Shown here: piece after piece, positions 43,827 to 55,251 of the stretch
Position numbering within the stretch: position 1 is the first letter of the stretch
How the letters are laid out: each line of letters begins with the position of its first letter
Source: Saccharina japonica
Taxonomy: Eukaryota > Sar > Phaeophyceae > Laminariales > Laminariaceae
Assembly: GCA_008828725.1 (NCBI GenBank)
Contig: MEHQ01002406.1
Span: 1-64,000 of the forward strand
DNA length: 64,000 bases
Direction: 5' to 3'
The notes under the pieces: generated by a model
The model's database searches: none
What the model saw: the letters and a program-made list of their open reading frames with translations, nothing else
Told to the model about the DNA's origin: nothing
Translations under genes and position numbers: made by a program

Positions 43827-43952
43827 TTACCCTTGCTCCCACCCGGACCTGATCCCACCCGGATCTGATCCCATTTGGCACCCTGCTCCCACCCACAAGG
43901 TGCAGAAATATAATCAGCCCTCCGCAGGAGCCGCCGGAGGCCCACCTGGCAC
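43827..43952 (+). repeat. single-arm copy of the 23733-24070 palindrome
   Basis: GCTCCCACCCGGACCTGATC ... CACAAGGTGCAGAAATA ... CTCCGCAGGAGCCGCCGGAG. A tRNA-like T-arm (GGGGTTCAAGTCTCACGTGC then ACCA) lies just upstream at 43726-43750. Confidence 0.8.
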
Positions 43953-44111
43953 CTCGATCCCATTTGGTACCCATGTAGGCCATACATATCTACAACTCCT
44001 GCTATACATATAACCATATATTGAATGTACGTGCAGATTCGTTAGACTCGCACGTACGTGCAAGTTCTCCGGAGCCGCTCACGTGGGTTGAACTTTTGTG
44101 TTCATTTGCAA

Positions 44112-44345
44112 AACGGAATCAACTGCTGAGAGCGCCTATTAATAGTAGCGTGGGTAGGCACAATTCGATGCTAGTCGAGGAGGGAAGAAAGGGCTGAAAT
44201 CTTCTCGTGATACAAATGCAAGGCACGAACCGTAGTGGGGGAGGAGGGAGAAGAGCCTAGTTTGTGACCCCAGATCTGAGTTACGACTATTAATAGGAAG
44301 GAGAGAGAAAAAGAAGGGCGAAGATAGTGAAAGGGATGGGAAAAA
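44112..44345 (+). mobile_element. SINE S8 (head missing)
   Basis: Plus-oriented body with A tail, facing S9 tail-to-tail about 130 bp away. TTAATA is inserted at about 44138. Confidence 0.85.
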
Positions 44346-44474
44346 AAAGAAACAAATAATAAAAAAAAACTTGTGGCCAGATTAGCGGTACAGCCGTGCC
44401 GCTGATACCTGTTTAGCGGTATGGTGCTTTCTGTGGCGCACTTTCCCTATTTATTTATTTATTTTATTTTTTTG

Positions 44475-44795
44475 TCCATCCCATTTATTATCTTGGCCCT
44501 TCTTTTCTCTCTCCCTCTTTAGTCGTAACTCAGATCCGGGGTCACTAAGTAGGCTCTTCTCCCCCCTCCCCACTTCGGTACTTGCCTTGCATTTTTATCG
44601 CGAGAAGTTTTCAGCACTTTCTTCCCTCGTCGACTTGCGTCGGATTCCGCCTACCCACGCCACGAAGGCGCTCTCAGCAATTGGTTCCTTTTTATTTTTT
44701 CAAATAAAGTAAAAATCTCAACACGGTGGGATTCGAACTTGGGGACCAATGCCAGTAGTCTTTGAAGCTGACCACTAGTCTACCGGGGCGACCGG
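44475..44795 (-). mobile_element. SINE S9, with head
   Basis: Minus-oriented, complete from tail CATCCCATTTATTATC to head CTACCGGGGCGACCGG. The B-box complement GGGATTCGAAC is present. Confidence 0.9.
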
Positions 44796-45630
44796 CATCT
44801 ATACCGGCAAGTGGCGCAGTGACACAGAACACCCGCGTTATACAAACGGCTTTCTGGATAATTCCCGTCAATGTATTTATCACTCGTATACATATGTACA
44901 TATATACGAATACTGCTGATTTTTTTTTTTTTTTTTTTTAATCCTCCGGCGGATGGGTCAAAATAAAGCTTAAACCCTCCACACTTCCACGTCTCACTTC
45001 GTGCACTTCGTGTCGTGTGTCAATTCACTCCATGCCCCCTCGGAAGTATCAGCCCTTGCTGTCTACGACCTTCGGGAACTTGAGCATGTTGACCCGACCT
45101 GACCCCCGAAGGAGCTCGGTGCGGTGGGGATAGCCACCCGAAGAGGAAACTTTCCGGGTGGTTGGAACGTGCCGAAGATCATCCACCAACAAAACCCCAG
45201 GCCAAGGAGCCTTCCCGCCAGACTCGGATCATTTACGACCCACCCTTCCCGTTTGGACGTTGGTCCTCGGGAATACTGCTGATTGCTTTGTGAACATACC
45301 TTGACTGCATTACACATCGGCAGCATAAAGCTCTGACCTGTAACAGAGTCGACAGTCGACAGCAGTATGATTGCGAGGCTACACCGTACCTCAGGCTTTT
45401 GAGCTTCGTGCCTGCAATCGCCTGCTGACACTATTCTTACAATATTATCTGGTACCAGGTATGATACAGCAGTATTAATTATTAATGCATTAAATAGGTG
45501 ACACCAACGTCCCGAGCGGGCGTAAAATAGATGATGAAATGTTGCGCTGTGCGCACTTTTTTGGCGTAAATTCCGTTTTTTTTCACCACGTACCGAAGGC
45601 ATGATGCGGCTTGCCGCACCACGCTTTTCC
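44796..45630. other. unassigned sequence
   Basis: A poly-T run at 44921-44939 and a GC-mixed block at 45050-45290 with a 231-codon minus frame of no recognisable family. Nothing I can name. Confidence 0.4.
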
Positions 45631-45812
45631 CTCGAGGGGTGGACAAAGGGTGATAGTGGATCTTTAAAATGGGGGTTTTGGCTTGGTAGTAGTATGTTGA
45701 CCCTCAGATCGAACCCTAACCCGAACCCTATGCCAGTGGTCAGTGCTTGCTTGGCCAATCAGAGTGCCGAATTAGCTACCTTAGGAAGATCTACTAACAG
45801 TGTCCACTACTG
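45631..45812 (-). mobile_element. hAT-like MITE carrying TTAGGG repeats, copy 3
   Basis: 182 bp, inverse orientation to copies 1 and 2. The 8-bp duplication GCTTTTCC lies at 45623-45630 and 45813-45820. The internal array is CCCTAACCCGAACCC at 45713-45728. Confidence 0.95.
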
Positions 45813-46149
45813 GCTTTTCCTGTGCCGCACCGTTTTTCGCCGTATATCGTAGGCGAAACAACTTGTGCGGGTCCTTTTTCGCCGCAGGCTATTATATTGC
45901 ACCGCAGGCGATTGTTTTTTTTGGCGTGATTTTCTTCGCAGGCGAAAAAGTTTTTGAGGCTTTTTTTGTGATTTCGTCTTGGATGCTTTATTTGGGGCTG
46001 GTCTCCGTTTTTGTCTTAAAGTACTTTACTTCCTTTGAGAAGTCGATTGAAACTGTTGCCGTTTTCCCTTGCGGACGAGGCAGGCCTCAAACAGCTAAAC
46101 CGAGCGGGTCAGACGCATATTTGAGTATGTTGACGCATACTGGTATATG

Positions 46150-46235
46150 GTAAAACAAAAACGACCTCCGACGGCCCTCCGGGGGGGCCCTCCGGGGGGG
46201 CCCTCCGGGGGCCCCTGCGAGGGGCCGTACCACGA
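46150..46235. repeat. GGCCCTCCGGGG short tandem GC array
   Basis: Three CCCTCCGGGG units followed by GCCCCTGCGAGGGGC, palindromic; related to 29672-29752. Confidence 0.85.
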
Positions 46236-46765
46236 GCCGGACGCCTATTTTACGCCCTGGTCCCGAGTGGTCACGTGGTGAGAAAGAAACAGCAAGCAGC
46301 AACAGGGGCCGCGGCAGCAGCAGCAGCAGCAGTACCGATATTCTGCTGCTTTGGTTTTGTGTTTTTGGTGTGTTGCGTATTCTTGGCGTGTACCTTTGTA
46401 CCAGGTATTCAGCACCTTGTGATCAGTGACAAGCACATATCAATCATGCTGACTGCACCGGTATAATTTATGATTCTGCTGTACCGACAATTGTGTAGGT
46501 GTACGAACTACCTGGTGCAGTGACGAAAGCATGTTGCGCCGTGAACGCTTCAGCTCACATATTATACCACTACAATATATACCTGGGACATCGTACAAAT
46601 AAGTACCGGTATGGTATATACGAGTTGCTGTATATCTGTATTACAGCACAGCAGTATGTCATATATATGACCAGGTATTAATAGTAGTGAATGCAGGTGC
46701 CGGACAGAGAGGCACCCTTGGTGCAAGTGCAGTATGTACGGTACATACATATTGTACAGATCGCC

Positions 46766-47083
46766 GGTCGCCCCGTTGGTCTAACAGGTAGCCACGAAGC
46801 CTGTTAGCGTTGGAGGTCGGGGGTTCGATTCTCCTCGTATGGAGATTTTTATTCTCAAATGACACCAACTGTCGAGAGCGCATATTATAGCGTGGGTAAG
46901 CACAATTCGACGAAAGTTGACGAGGGTAGAAAGTGCTGAAATCTTCTCGCGATAAAAAGCAAGGCAAGAACCGTAGTCGGGGAGGAGGGAGAAGAGCCTA
47001 CTTTGTGACCCCGGATCTGAGTTACGACTAGCAGAGAGAAAAGAAGGGCGAAGATAATAAAATGGGATGGACAAAAAAAAAAA
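46766..47083 (+). mobile_element. SINE S10, full-length reference copy (about 318 bp)
   Basis: Head 46766-46838 has the A box TTGGTCTAACAGG and B box GGTTCGATTC. Then come ATTTTTATTCTCAAATGACA, GAGAGCGCATATT, TCGACGAAAGTTGACGAGGG, AAGAACCGTAGT, GTGACCCCGGATCTGAGTTA, GAAGATAATAAAATGGGATG and an A tail. tRNA-like head plus unrelated body plus A tail defines a SINE; the source tRNA is not identified. The partner LINE is unknown, and the tail does not resemble the poly-C LINE ends here. Confidence 0.92.
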
Positions 47084-47566
47084 TCGTACAGATTTCTGTA
47101 TATAAATGTTATATAGAAGCGCCGTTTATGTACCCGTGGTGATATGTGGTGATGCAATGATGATGCAGTCATGCAGCTGGAATGAAATGGATATGTTGAA
47201 ATTTGCTGACTAGTAGTGCTGACGGCGAACGGCAACGGTTACTTGCAAGCTTCATTGTCGATGTGTCCGTTCGTCTTCACGTCAGGCATTCGGGTCATCC
47301 TCGCTTACACTTGTGACTGCTGTACATACTGCTGTACACACTTTGTGCCCATCAAATGCGTTTGGGCTACAGCACCTGTTGTATTATTAGTAATAATGTA
47401 TTGTTCATCGTTGATGCAACACCCCGAGCCTGGTACTGCTGTGTTGATGGCAGATGCTGCTCTGTTAATGGGTCATATTTCCGTCTTTCCGTTCGTCCTT
47501 GTCTCCTCCGGGTGCTGGGTTAAAGTGTTGTCGTACTTGCGGCACTTGCGGTGCAAGTTTGGCATA
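47084..47566. other. unassigned sequence
   Basis: A 166-codon frame at 47216-47716 (+) runs through the following MITE and is not credible. No other feature. Confidence 0.45.
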
Positions 47567-47725
47567 CAGCAGTCGAGGTCCCTATCTACCGCGGTGGTGT
47601 ACCAGGAGCAGAAAACCGCGATAAAGTGGGACCCCGCCATAAACCGGTATACCGCGGTATTTGGGGCCTCAATACCGCAGCACCGCGGTAAACCGGGACC
47701 ACGCGGAATTAAGTAGGCTCTACTG
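47567..47725. mobile_element. pogo-like MITE (TA duplication), 159 bp
   Basis: Left CAGCAGTCGAGGTCCC and right GGCTCTACTG are bounded by TA at 47565-47566 and 47726-47727. The interior is full of ACCGCGGT palindromes. CAG...CTG ends with TA are characteristic of Tc1/mariner/pogo elements. Confidence 0.8.
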
Positions 47726-48602
47726 TAGTGTACCGCAGTACTGGGCTGTGTGTGCCACGTATTGTATTTAGATATGGGCACCGGATAACAAAAAAAACGG
47801 TTAAATCGATTTTTGGAAACCCAGCAGGCGTTTGCAATTGCTGTAGTATAGTATCATATCATATATACGTGCATATCATAAACTCAGTAGTGGACAAATC
47901 TTGATAGTGAATCGTCCTAAGGTAGCTATTTGGGCTTCTTACCAAGCACAGCATCCAAGCACTGACCACTGGTACGCACGAGCTGGGCCAGCCATAAAAC
48001 GGATTTTCTGTTGTGAGCTTCTAGCGCCGCCAATTTTGCGAGTTAAGACTTAGAAATTTGGCAGAGATGATCCTGACGTGTTATTGGAGATGCAAAAAAA
48101 AACAGTATATGAACTTTTCTTAACTTGAAAAAAAAACGACTCGATTTCGCCGAGATATCCGCGAAAACCCGAAAGTACCAAAATTTCTGATTATTTACCA
48201 GATTTCGACGCTAATTTCACATGACACTTGCATGACAGCTAAAAAAACACCATTCCCGATCAAGCTGAAATTTGGTGTAGACAATGCTTGAGACACAAGG
48301 AGAATGGAGATGTAAGTTGCATTGCCCAATTCATCACCCATCAAGATATATAACAAAAAAAAAAAAAAAAAAAAAACGATTCTATACTGAAACCAAGTAA
48401 TTACGAAAACGGCAGTTTTACTGCGATGCCCCGCTCAATTTTTCACTTTTCGAACTGTTTTTTTTACCACGTATTTGAAACACACGTGCGAATGTACTCC
48501 GTGTCATCCCTTTTTCTTTTCTTTTTTTCGAACTAGTTATGACCACTTTTTCATTTTTACGGATCGTTGGATCGGTCATGTATCCTGGGGAAAAAAGAAA
48601 AG

Positions 48603-48794
48603 CAGTAGTGGACAAACACTGTTAGTGGATCTTCCTAAGATAGCTAATTAGGCACTCTGATTGGCCAAGCAAGCACTGACCACTGGCATAGGGTTCGGGT
48701 TAGGGTTAGGGTTCGATCTGAGGGTCAACATACTACTACCAAGAGAAAAACCCCATTTTAAAGATCCACTATCACCCTTTGTCCACCCCTCGAA
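48603..48794 (+). mobile_element. hAT-like MITE carrying TTAGGG repeats, copy 2
   Basis: 192 bp, nearly identical to copy 1. The duplication AAGAAAAG lies at 48595-48602 and 48795-48802. The internal TAGGGTTCGGGTTAGGGTTA lies around 48690-48710. Confidence 0.95.
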
Positions 48795-48889
48795 AAGAAA
48801 AGGGATGACATCGAAAAGATTGGTTGGTACATAAGGCCCCACAAATAGACACACACTTCTTGAATTCTCCAGCCTCAGATTGTGCCCCC

Positions 48890-49200
48890 CTCATACGGGA
48901 TGTACATCCTACATGAGGACATATAAAATCCGTAAGTACGCGCGATCAAAGTACAGTGGGGGTCCCCCAATAAGGCGGTCTGAGTAAGGCGGTATCCCGA
49001 TATAAGGCGGTCAAAATCGCTTGGCCCGACTGGGGAATCGCACTTATAACCTGGAATGAATAAGGCGGGTTCCCTCTATAAGGCGGTCATATTGCTCTGG
49101 CACACCACCGCCTTATTGGGGGACCCCTGCTGTATTACACTCAGCTAGCAAAGATGAGCTTCGACGAAATCCTCGAGCTCACAGCTGTTGTTTTTTAATT
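48890..49200 (+). repeat. F repeat, copy 4, split by pogo-like MITE
   Basis: ATGAGGACATATAAAATCCG, CGCGCGATCAAAGTA, MITE, TATTACACTCAGCTAGC, AAAGATGAGCTTCGACG, CTCGAGCTCACAGCTG. It provides the empty target for the hAT MITE at 1680. Confidence 0.8.
48954..49133. mobile_element. pogo-like MITE (TA duplication), 180 bp
   Basis: CAGTGGGGGTCCCCCAATAA at the left is matched by its complement at the right (about 28 bp). TA lies at 48952-48953 and 49134-49135. TAAGGCGGT is repeated inside. The F copy at 33500 shows the uninterrupted GAAGTATCATA target. Confidence 0.93.
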
Positions 49201-49387
49201 GTTTTAAATAAGGAACACCGTGTAAAAAAATCACGTCAAAACACGCATTATTGAGCGGGGCATAGCCGATCGACTGTTCTAGCAGAGTCTTGGCTGGCCC
49301 AGCTCGTATAGGGTTAGGATTCGGGTCGGAGGGTCTGCTTCAGGCGCCAAGCAAAAAACCCACTATCAAAGTGCGTCCACCCCTCGA

Positions 49388-49621
49388 CGAACTCCAACCC
49401 TTCACGAACTACATACAGCCTACAGCTCGCACGCCAAAACCAGCTTGACCGATGTGTTCGCTTGTTGATGCGGTCACGTGGGTATGCTTTGGTTGTCAGT
49501 TGTGACTTTCGGTGGATCCCTTGTGCTATTGCCCGAAGGTGGTGGAATGTTCCGCGTTTTTCTGGAACCAGCTCGTAGTATCACATCATATATATGTATA
49601 TGCACGAAAATACTTCCCATA
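49388..49621. other. unassigned, with one element end
   Basis: GGAACCAGCTCGTA at 49564-49577 is an isolated right end of the TA-target family. No gene. Confidence 0.5.
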
Positions 49622-50266
49622 CGAGCTGGTCCGGCCGAGACGATATTGCTGTATTCGCCAGCTTTTTTCCAGCTCAATTTTGCGAGTTTGGAGCTGAAAC
49701 TTTGCATAGAGCTTCATTAGAGTACAACCAAACGACTCAAAGCGGGTCTTTTTTATTTTTTTGAAAAGGTGGGCCTATATGGCCGTTTCAAGAAAAACCC
49801 AGATCACGTTTTCGCAAATATTTAAAGAAAAAAAAAACAAAAACCAAAAAGACCCGCTTTGAAGCTGTAGACGAAAGCGATGCGAATCACGTGGGGAAAA
49901 AAAAATCGAAAAAAAAACAAAAATTGGGCTGGGAAATCCATTTTTCGTGTCAAACATCATAACATCTTGAATTTGTATTGCGGATACTAGACACGTTATA
50001 TCTCCTGATATACAATGAATTAGGGGATGGTGAGGATATCGACCATCTTGTCATGCCTCAAGGAATGTTCACACCAAGAATCAGCCTCATCCGCTGTCCA
50101 ACGGTTTCGGACTTTCGTACCGAACTTAGTATCGAGACACCCCCGTAAGTGTCGGGATTTGCTCGACATGATGTTTCTCGACGAAAACAACTCGGATTCG
50201 AAAAATTCTGACGTCTGCATATGCGCTGCAGGCCTGGGAACACTCATATGATTTTGGACCAGCTCG
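49622..50266. mobile_element. TA-target inverted-repeat element, copy 2 (645 bp)
   Basis: CGAGCTGGTCC ... GGACCAGCTCG with TA at 49620-49621 and 50267-50268. Near the right end, the minus frame reads MSSKSRHLRGCLDTKFGTKV then RNRWTADEADSWCEHSL. This could be a DNA-binding fragment of a lost transposase, but it is too short to assign. Confidence 0.75.
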
Positions 50267-50394
50267 TATGATATGCGTATATACTTGCAAATGCCGTATC
50301 ATGTGTGAATTGGACCAATGTTTATTTTTCGTTGCAAGCCGGTCGAGCTTACGAGTATTCAATTTATTCTTCATTCTTCGTGCTGCTGTTATTA

Positions 50395-51294
50395 GGGCCT
50401 GTTTTAACAAAGGAAAATTCCAAAATCGAATCGATTTCGAATCTTTTTTTTCAATGAATCGAATTGAATTATAATCGATTTGGTGGGATAATACGGCTTT
50501 GGGATTTGGGTTCTATCGTGTAAAACCATGTATCATATATATGTTCCGTTTGTTCACGAAATGTTAAATGAAATCGGAATAACGCGACATCCCGCACAAC
50601 ACCCGGCTGACAAGTACCGAGAAGAGCAGCTGAGAGCGACGGCGTGCATCGTCCAGTGCACGCCGCCTACAGCCTCTTTTTTTTTTTCAAGGCGCAGACT
50701 AGTGAGCTATCACTCTCAGCTTCTCTTGGGTGGACGGAGGAAGCCTTTAAACGCCACACACCGGACAGCGACGGCGGTGCAGCTATCGAAGTCTCGGGCT
50801 TTTCCTCCGTGTTTTGGGTCGATCGCTTGGTTCTCGTAGGGCTTGGCCGATTGAGCTGGTGGAAAAATTGGGCTTGCGACCGCCATGAATTTTTTTAGCC
50901 ACCGTCGGGCTACGTTGTGCTATGGTCTGTAGCCGTGGGCGCGGCTATTGCTCCGGTCGCCACTCGTTGAGGCTAACGGTTTATCGCCTTGTTGGTGGTT
51001 GTCGAGAACAGCCTAAACAGCGATGGGCCGTCTCGGGGACGTACACCCAGTGGGAACATGCCATGCATATTGGATAAGATTCGAATCGATTCGATTGGAT
51101 TTGCAAAAAATAATGTATTTTGGGAGTTGTTTTGTAATTTGATCGTATTGACTTTCCCTTTTGCCTCAAAGTACAACTGCCTTCTCGGTGATTCATATGT
51201 TTGACCAATCAGACGAAACTTCAGTTCGAGTCATTAAAAAAAAAACGATTTGAAATCGATTCGATTTGAAACTTTTCTTCGTTAAAACGGCCCC
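50395..51294. mobile_element. PIF/Harbinger-like element H2 (TTA duplication), 900 bp
   Basis: GGGCCTGTTTTAACAAAGG at the left and GTTAAAACGGCCCC at the right, with TTA at 50392-50394 and 51295-51297. Subterminal AATCGAATCGATT-type words lie on both sides. The core 50690-51080 is homologous to H1. Confidence 0.88.
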
Positions 51295-51465
51295 TTACGA
51301 TACTCCCTACAGCCGTAGTATATATCATACATACGGCAGTACCGGCACGGACTCTGGGTGTGCTGGTGTACTGAATGTCGACGGGTAGAGATACATATCA
51401 TAGCGAAGAACACACAGAGGTACCTTGGTACAGCATTAAACTACTGCTGGTACAGCACTGCTGTG

Positions 51466-51715
51466 TGTGTTCTTTACATCAAACCGTCCTTTCTACCCGT
51501 CGACATCCAGCATACCCAGTGTCCGTGCCGATTCTTCACCCGAAAAAAGTACCAGTTACAGTATGTGCTCACAAAACTACGACACAGAGATATAATACGT
51601 ACTACGCTGCAATGCAGCAGTATGCAGAGCAGACATTGCAATGCCATATATTTTATACGACAGGCACGACCTGCCCTGCTAGCAATCCAGCGCTGCGTGA
51701 ATGAGAAAAACAAGA
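51466..51715 (+). repeat. T repeat, subfamily B
   Basis: The CCCGTCGACATCCAGC...ACACAGAGATATAATACGTA...GCAATGCCATAT series is truncated before the A-rich part. Confidence 0.8.
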
Positions 51716-52307
51716 AATGATAAAGCGAATAGGAAGAGGAAAAAAAGAAAGAATAATAGACTACCGCTGTTGCATCGAAATAGCACCGGTAGGTCGTCGT
51801 TGTTGGTTTTCTTACACTTGGTATACAGCAGTAATCGCCACCCCTGGGTGCATGTACCGGTGTTACATTACTCGCCACCCCTGGGGGCACGAACCGTGAT
51901 TATATAATTGTAAGACACTGAACAAGCCAACAAGACGGAACACAAAACAAGACTCTGACGATATTAATACCAGGTACGAGTATGAACAGATACTTCATCT
52001 GACTTACTACTTCGTTAATACCTGGTAATATTTATGGAGGGCGGAAGAATAAAATACAATTAAGTCAAGGACACATAAAAGTACTGACACGTACGAGTAA
52101 TTATCGTATGACGTAATATTCATACTATTATTACGGCCATTTCGTATGCAATATTTTTTTCAGGTTCAAAACTGGGTTCTTTCCAAGAAAGGCAAAAACA
52201 CAGAATTTCATGCAAAAACCAAAACGAAGCAGTTTCATCACAAAAAAAAATGAACGTCAGGTTTGATGCGGCCACCTCGATCATCCTACGCCCCAGATTC
52301 AGTAGCT
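51716..52307. other. unassigned sequence
   Basis: Short direct repeat CGCCACCCCTGGG (51837, 51870) and AT-rich sequence. No gene. Confidence 0.45.
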
Positions 52308-52598
52308 GTAAATCTGCCCGCGCAGGCGCACTTCTCAGACGTGCCCGCATAACATTATACTGTGTTTCGAATGAATTAGGGTTTTGTCACGAAGCTGTGA
52401 GGCATTCGTTCCCGACGGCGAGCTTATTTTGGCTTCGGCTAACGGCGGCCACCACCCCGACCCGGAACTCTAACCCTAACCCTAACCCTAACGAGAGGCA
52501 TGCCTGGTTGGTGTGCCACCTGGTCGTCGTAGTGCTTGGGAAGACTCTATTTTCAGTGCGGGCACATCTAAGGTAGTTCGCCTGCGCGGGCAGATTTA
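52308..52598. mobile_element. inverted-repeat unit with internal telomere-like array
   Basis: GTAAATCTGCCCGCGCAGGC at 52308 is perfectly inverted at 52578-52598 (21 bp). The interior has CTAACCCTAACCCTAACCC at about 52471-52491. The class is unknown. Confidence 0.75.
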
Positions 52599-52624
52599 CG
52601 CGAACCCCCCAGATTGATCAAGGC

Positions 52625-53050
52625 CAGAGGTTACAAACTGATGTTCATGTTTGTATAGGTTCATTCAGTTCATTTGATTTTATTGTCTGTCGCATCTCCT
52701 CTGGGAGAAGCACGACACTTTCTTTCTTTCTTTTTGTAATGTTTTTGTTTGATTGTTGATTTGCTTTATTATGTGCTTCAGTATGTTTACTTTCTATTAT
52801 TTTTCCTTTTCGCTTTTTTTCTTTTTTTCTCTTTTTTTTCTCTTGCTCGCACCTGGATTGCTAGCAGGGTAGGTCTTGCCTGTCGTATATGGCATTGCAT
52901 TGTCTGCTCTGCTTACTGCACTGAGCGTAGTGTCTATGTTTCGTAGTTTTGTGACCACAGAACTGGTACCTTTTTAGGATGAAGAATCGGCACGGACACT
53001 GGGTGTGCTGGATGTCGACGGGTAGAAAGGAAGGTTTAGTGTGAAGAACA
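52625..53050 (-). repeat. T repeat, subfamily B, inverted copy
   Basis: It reads as the complement of 40240-40620, including GACAGGCAAGACCTACCCTG and GAAAGTGTCGTGC. It represents the state without the CAGCAGTA insertion. Confidence 0.85.
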
Positions 53051-53214
53051 CACAGACAACAATAATACAGACAAATTAAAATACGTACAGCAGTAGCAGT
53101 ACGTATTTTTCGAACTTTTCTTTGGCATCAGCTGACGTCATCAGTGCTGTGAGTCAACTAATAATATAAATGTAATACCATATTAGTATTATTGATGGAG
53201 CTCAGCAAATCGTC

Positions 53215-54080
53215 AGTTCTCGACGCTCGGGCCATTTGCATATCTCAGGAAAACCGAGTTCTCGACGCTCGTGCCTGCGCTCTTACCCCCCGCCGTGATG
53301 AATTTAGATTTTTTTTCCGCCGCCGTGATGAATTTTTGAAATTTTCCAAGTTCTATTAATTTAATTAATGTGTGAGGATGAAAAGATATTAATTTAAGCA
53401 CCCCCTACGTATATAGGATACCAGGTATTTATTGATGCGTGAGGATGAAAAGTTATTAAATTAAGCACCCCCTACGTATATACGATACCAGGTATTTATT
53501 GATGCCAGGTATGGTATTATACCAGGTACAAATGTTTAATTATTGAGCACCCCCCTACGTACATATATGCGTATATAGTACGAGTATGTGCATTATATAC
53601 CCCGCTCCATTTTCATATAGTAAACTTGAGTTCTCGACGCTCGTGCCTCGCGCTCCGTACCCCCCGCCGTAATGATTTTTTATTTGTGGAGTTTGTGTGG
53701 GGATCAAAAGTGTCTCCAAGTAACAGTATATTTTTTGGTACGTACCCCCCGCCGTGATGAACGGCCAATTTTAATTTTGATGTCTATTCAAGCATCCACT
53801 CATCTTTATTGATGGAGACGGGCTATTTGTTTTGTTAGTATCTGATCATTATGATAGCTAGCAGGGTAGATCTTGCCTGGCATTGCATTGTCTGCTCTGC
53901 TTACTGTATCTGCTCGGCTTACGCGCTCCGTTTTTTTTATCTCCCGCCGTGATTAATTATTGCTTTTAATGTTTGTCCACTTATGATGGAGTTTGTGTGA
54001 GGATGAAAGGTTTCGCGCTCCGTTTTTTTTATCCCCCGCCGTGATGATTTTTTTTTATTTGTTTACCCCCCGCCGTCATG
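53215..54080 (+). repeat. CCCCGCCGTGATGA repeat field
   Basis: At least six CCCCGCCGTGATGA-like words (53286, 53320, 53664, 53746, 53945, 54040, 54066) alternate with CTCGACGCTCGTGCC words. A 67-bp tandem lies at 53376-53504 (AGGATGAAAAG ... GCACCCCCTACGTATATA). AT-rich and non-coding. Confidence 0.85.
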
Positions 54081-55167
54081 ATTGTGGGAATCATGTACGT
54101 ATTTTAATTTAATTTTGTTTCAAGACAATACGTCGTTTATATGGTATGAATATATGTCCTCTCGGTCCCTTGGCATCGTAAACTGCCTGTTGCATTATGC
54201 GCCTTATTCCTCCTTCGTTAGCTTCGCCGGCGGCCTGGGCCGACGGCGAAGTCCCCTTGTATATACTATGATATATATAATACCGTGCTGTTTTTCTTCG
54301 GCCGCCATCCCACTTATGCCACCAGAGTAGAGATACTACAACAGAGTATCTATTAATAGTAGAGTACTAGCCGCGGTACTGCAGTAGTATTAATAGTACA
54401 ACATAGCAGTACAAACCGTTCGTTCTGTGGTATTCTCATGGTGACTCGCTGTGGTGGCTCTTTTTACACACTGAAAACAATTTGTCTCGCGATACATACA
54501 TACCTATTTCCAAGTACTATGTACGGCATTATAAGCAGTATGAGGCGCGAACAAGAGGTTCAAAAGTGTCAACAGTTTGTTGCAGCGATTACGTTATGAC
54601 TACTGGGTTTCCTTGTTTATAGTAAGGCGTGATTGGGGTTACCAACATGGTCAAGCAGGGTCCTCTGGAGGCGCCCTCCGGCGGGTCCTCCTCGGTCTGG
54701 GGGGGGGGCAGCTTTTTTTGTTGCTCGTTGAGCTCGGCTGACTTTTAATCGACCACGTCTCGGTTAATAGTCAGCTGAAGTCTTGTGGTATTACGTACGT
54801 CGTTATTAATAGTCGGCTAAAGTCGGGTGTTTGAATGGCTTGGCCATCCAACCAATCTATTTACGGGAGGCAGTAGTAGTAGTAAAACCAGGTTCATTCC
54901 TCGTTGGCTGCAAAAACCATGGTATATATATATGTTCATATCCCGCTACAACACAGACAGATACTGCTGTAGTTCATTTACACACCATGTATCCAAACCA
55001 ATATGTCCCTAAATATAAGAAACGTTATATATTGATATTTATACACAAACGGTCCTTCTGTTTCCGTCCAGAGTGATGCACTTTTTAAATTCTACGATAT
55101 GTTCCCCTGTATTAATACTTGAGCCGTGAAATTCTTGTCTGCTTTGTTTTTCCTGTCCGGTTCGCAG
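54081..55167. other. unassigned, presumed intron upstream of the first visible spondin exon
   Basis: No exon with the expected Spondin_N N-terminal strand could be recognised. TTAATAGT and TATA words are frequent. Confidence 0.4.
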
Positions 55168-55251
55168 GACGTGGCGCTGTTCAAGGAGGGCTTCCCCGCC
55201 AACGACGCGATCAAGCTCATGGCCGAGGACGGCGACAACTCGGCGCTCCTG
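55168..55251 (+). CDS. spondin gene exon a
   Basis: 28 codons, DVALFKEG to NSALL, entered at GGTTCGCAG. I chose donor GTGAAA at 55252 because only it keeps frame with exon b; the stronger-looking GTGAGG ten bases later would not. Confidence 0.75.

Larger units (their letters stand above)
47985..49306. mobile_element. TA-target inverted-repeat element, copy 1 (with nested insertions)
   Basis: ACGAGCTGGGCCAGCC at 47988-48003 is perfectly inverted at 49292-49307, with TA at 47983-47984 and 49307-49308. It contains a hAT MITE and an F repeat that itself holds a pogo-like MITE. Remaining interior sequence (AATTTTGCGAGTTAAGAC...) resembles the interior of 49622-50266. No transposase seen. Confidence 0.8.
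47885..49387 (+). mobile_element. diverged hAT-like telomeric MITE, copy 4, split by a TA-target element
   Basis: Left CAGTAGTGGACAAATC...CTGACCACTGGTA (47885-47984) and right TATAGGGTTAGGATTCGGGT...GTCCACCCCTCGA (49307-49387) join into one copy of the 184-bp MITE. Confidence 0.8.

Noticed and set aside
45063-45758. 231-codon minus frame
   Set aside because: No domain; its 5' part overlaps the telomeric hAT MITE in antisense.
50058-50247. SANT/Myb-like fragment RNRWTADEADSWCEHSL as a gene
   Set aside because: Too short and inside a MITE-sized TA-target element; recorded there as a possible transposase relic only.
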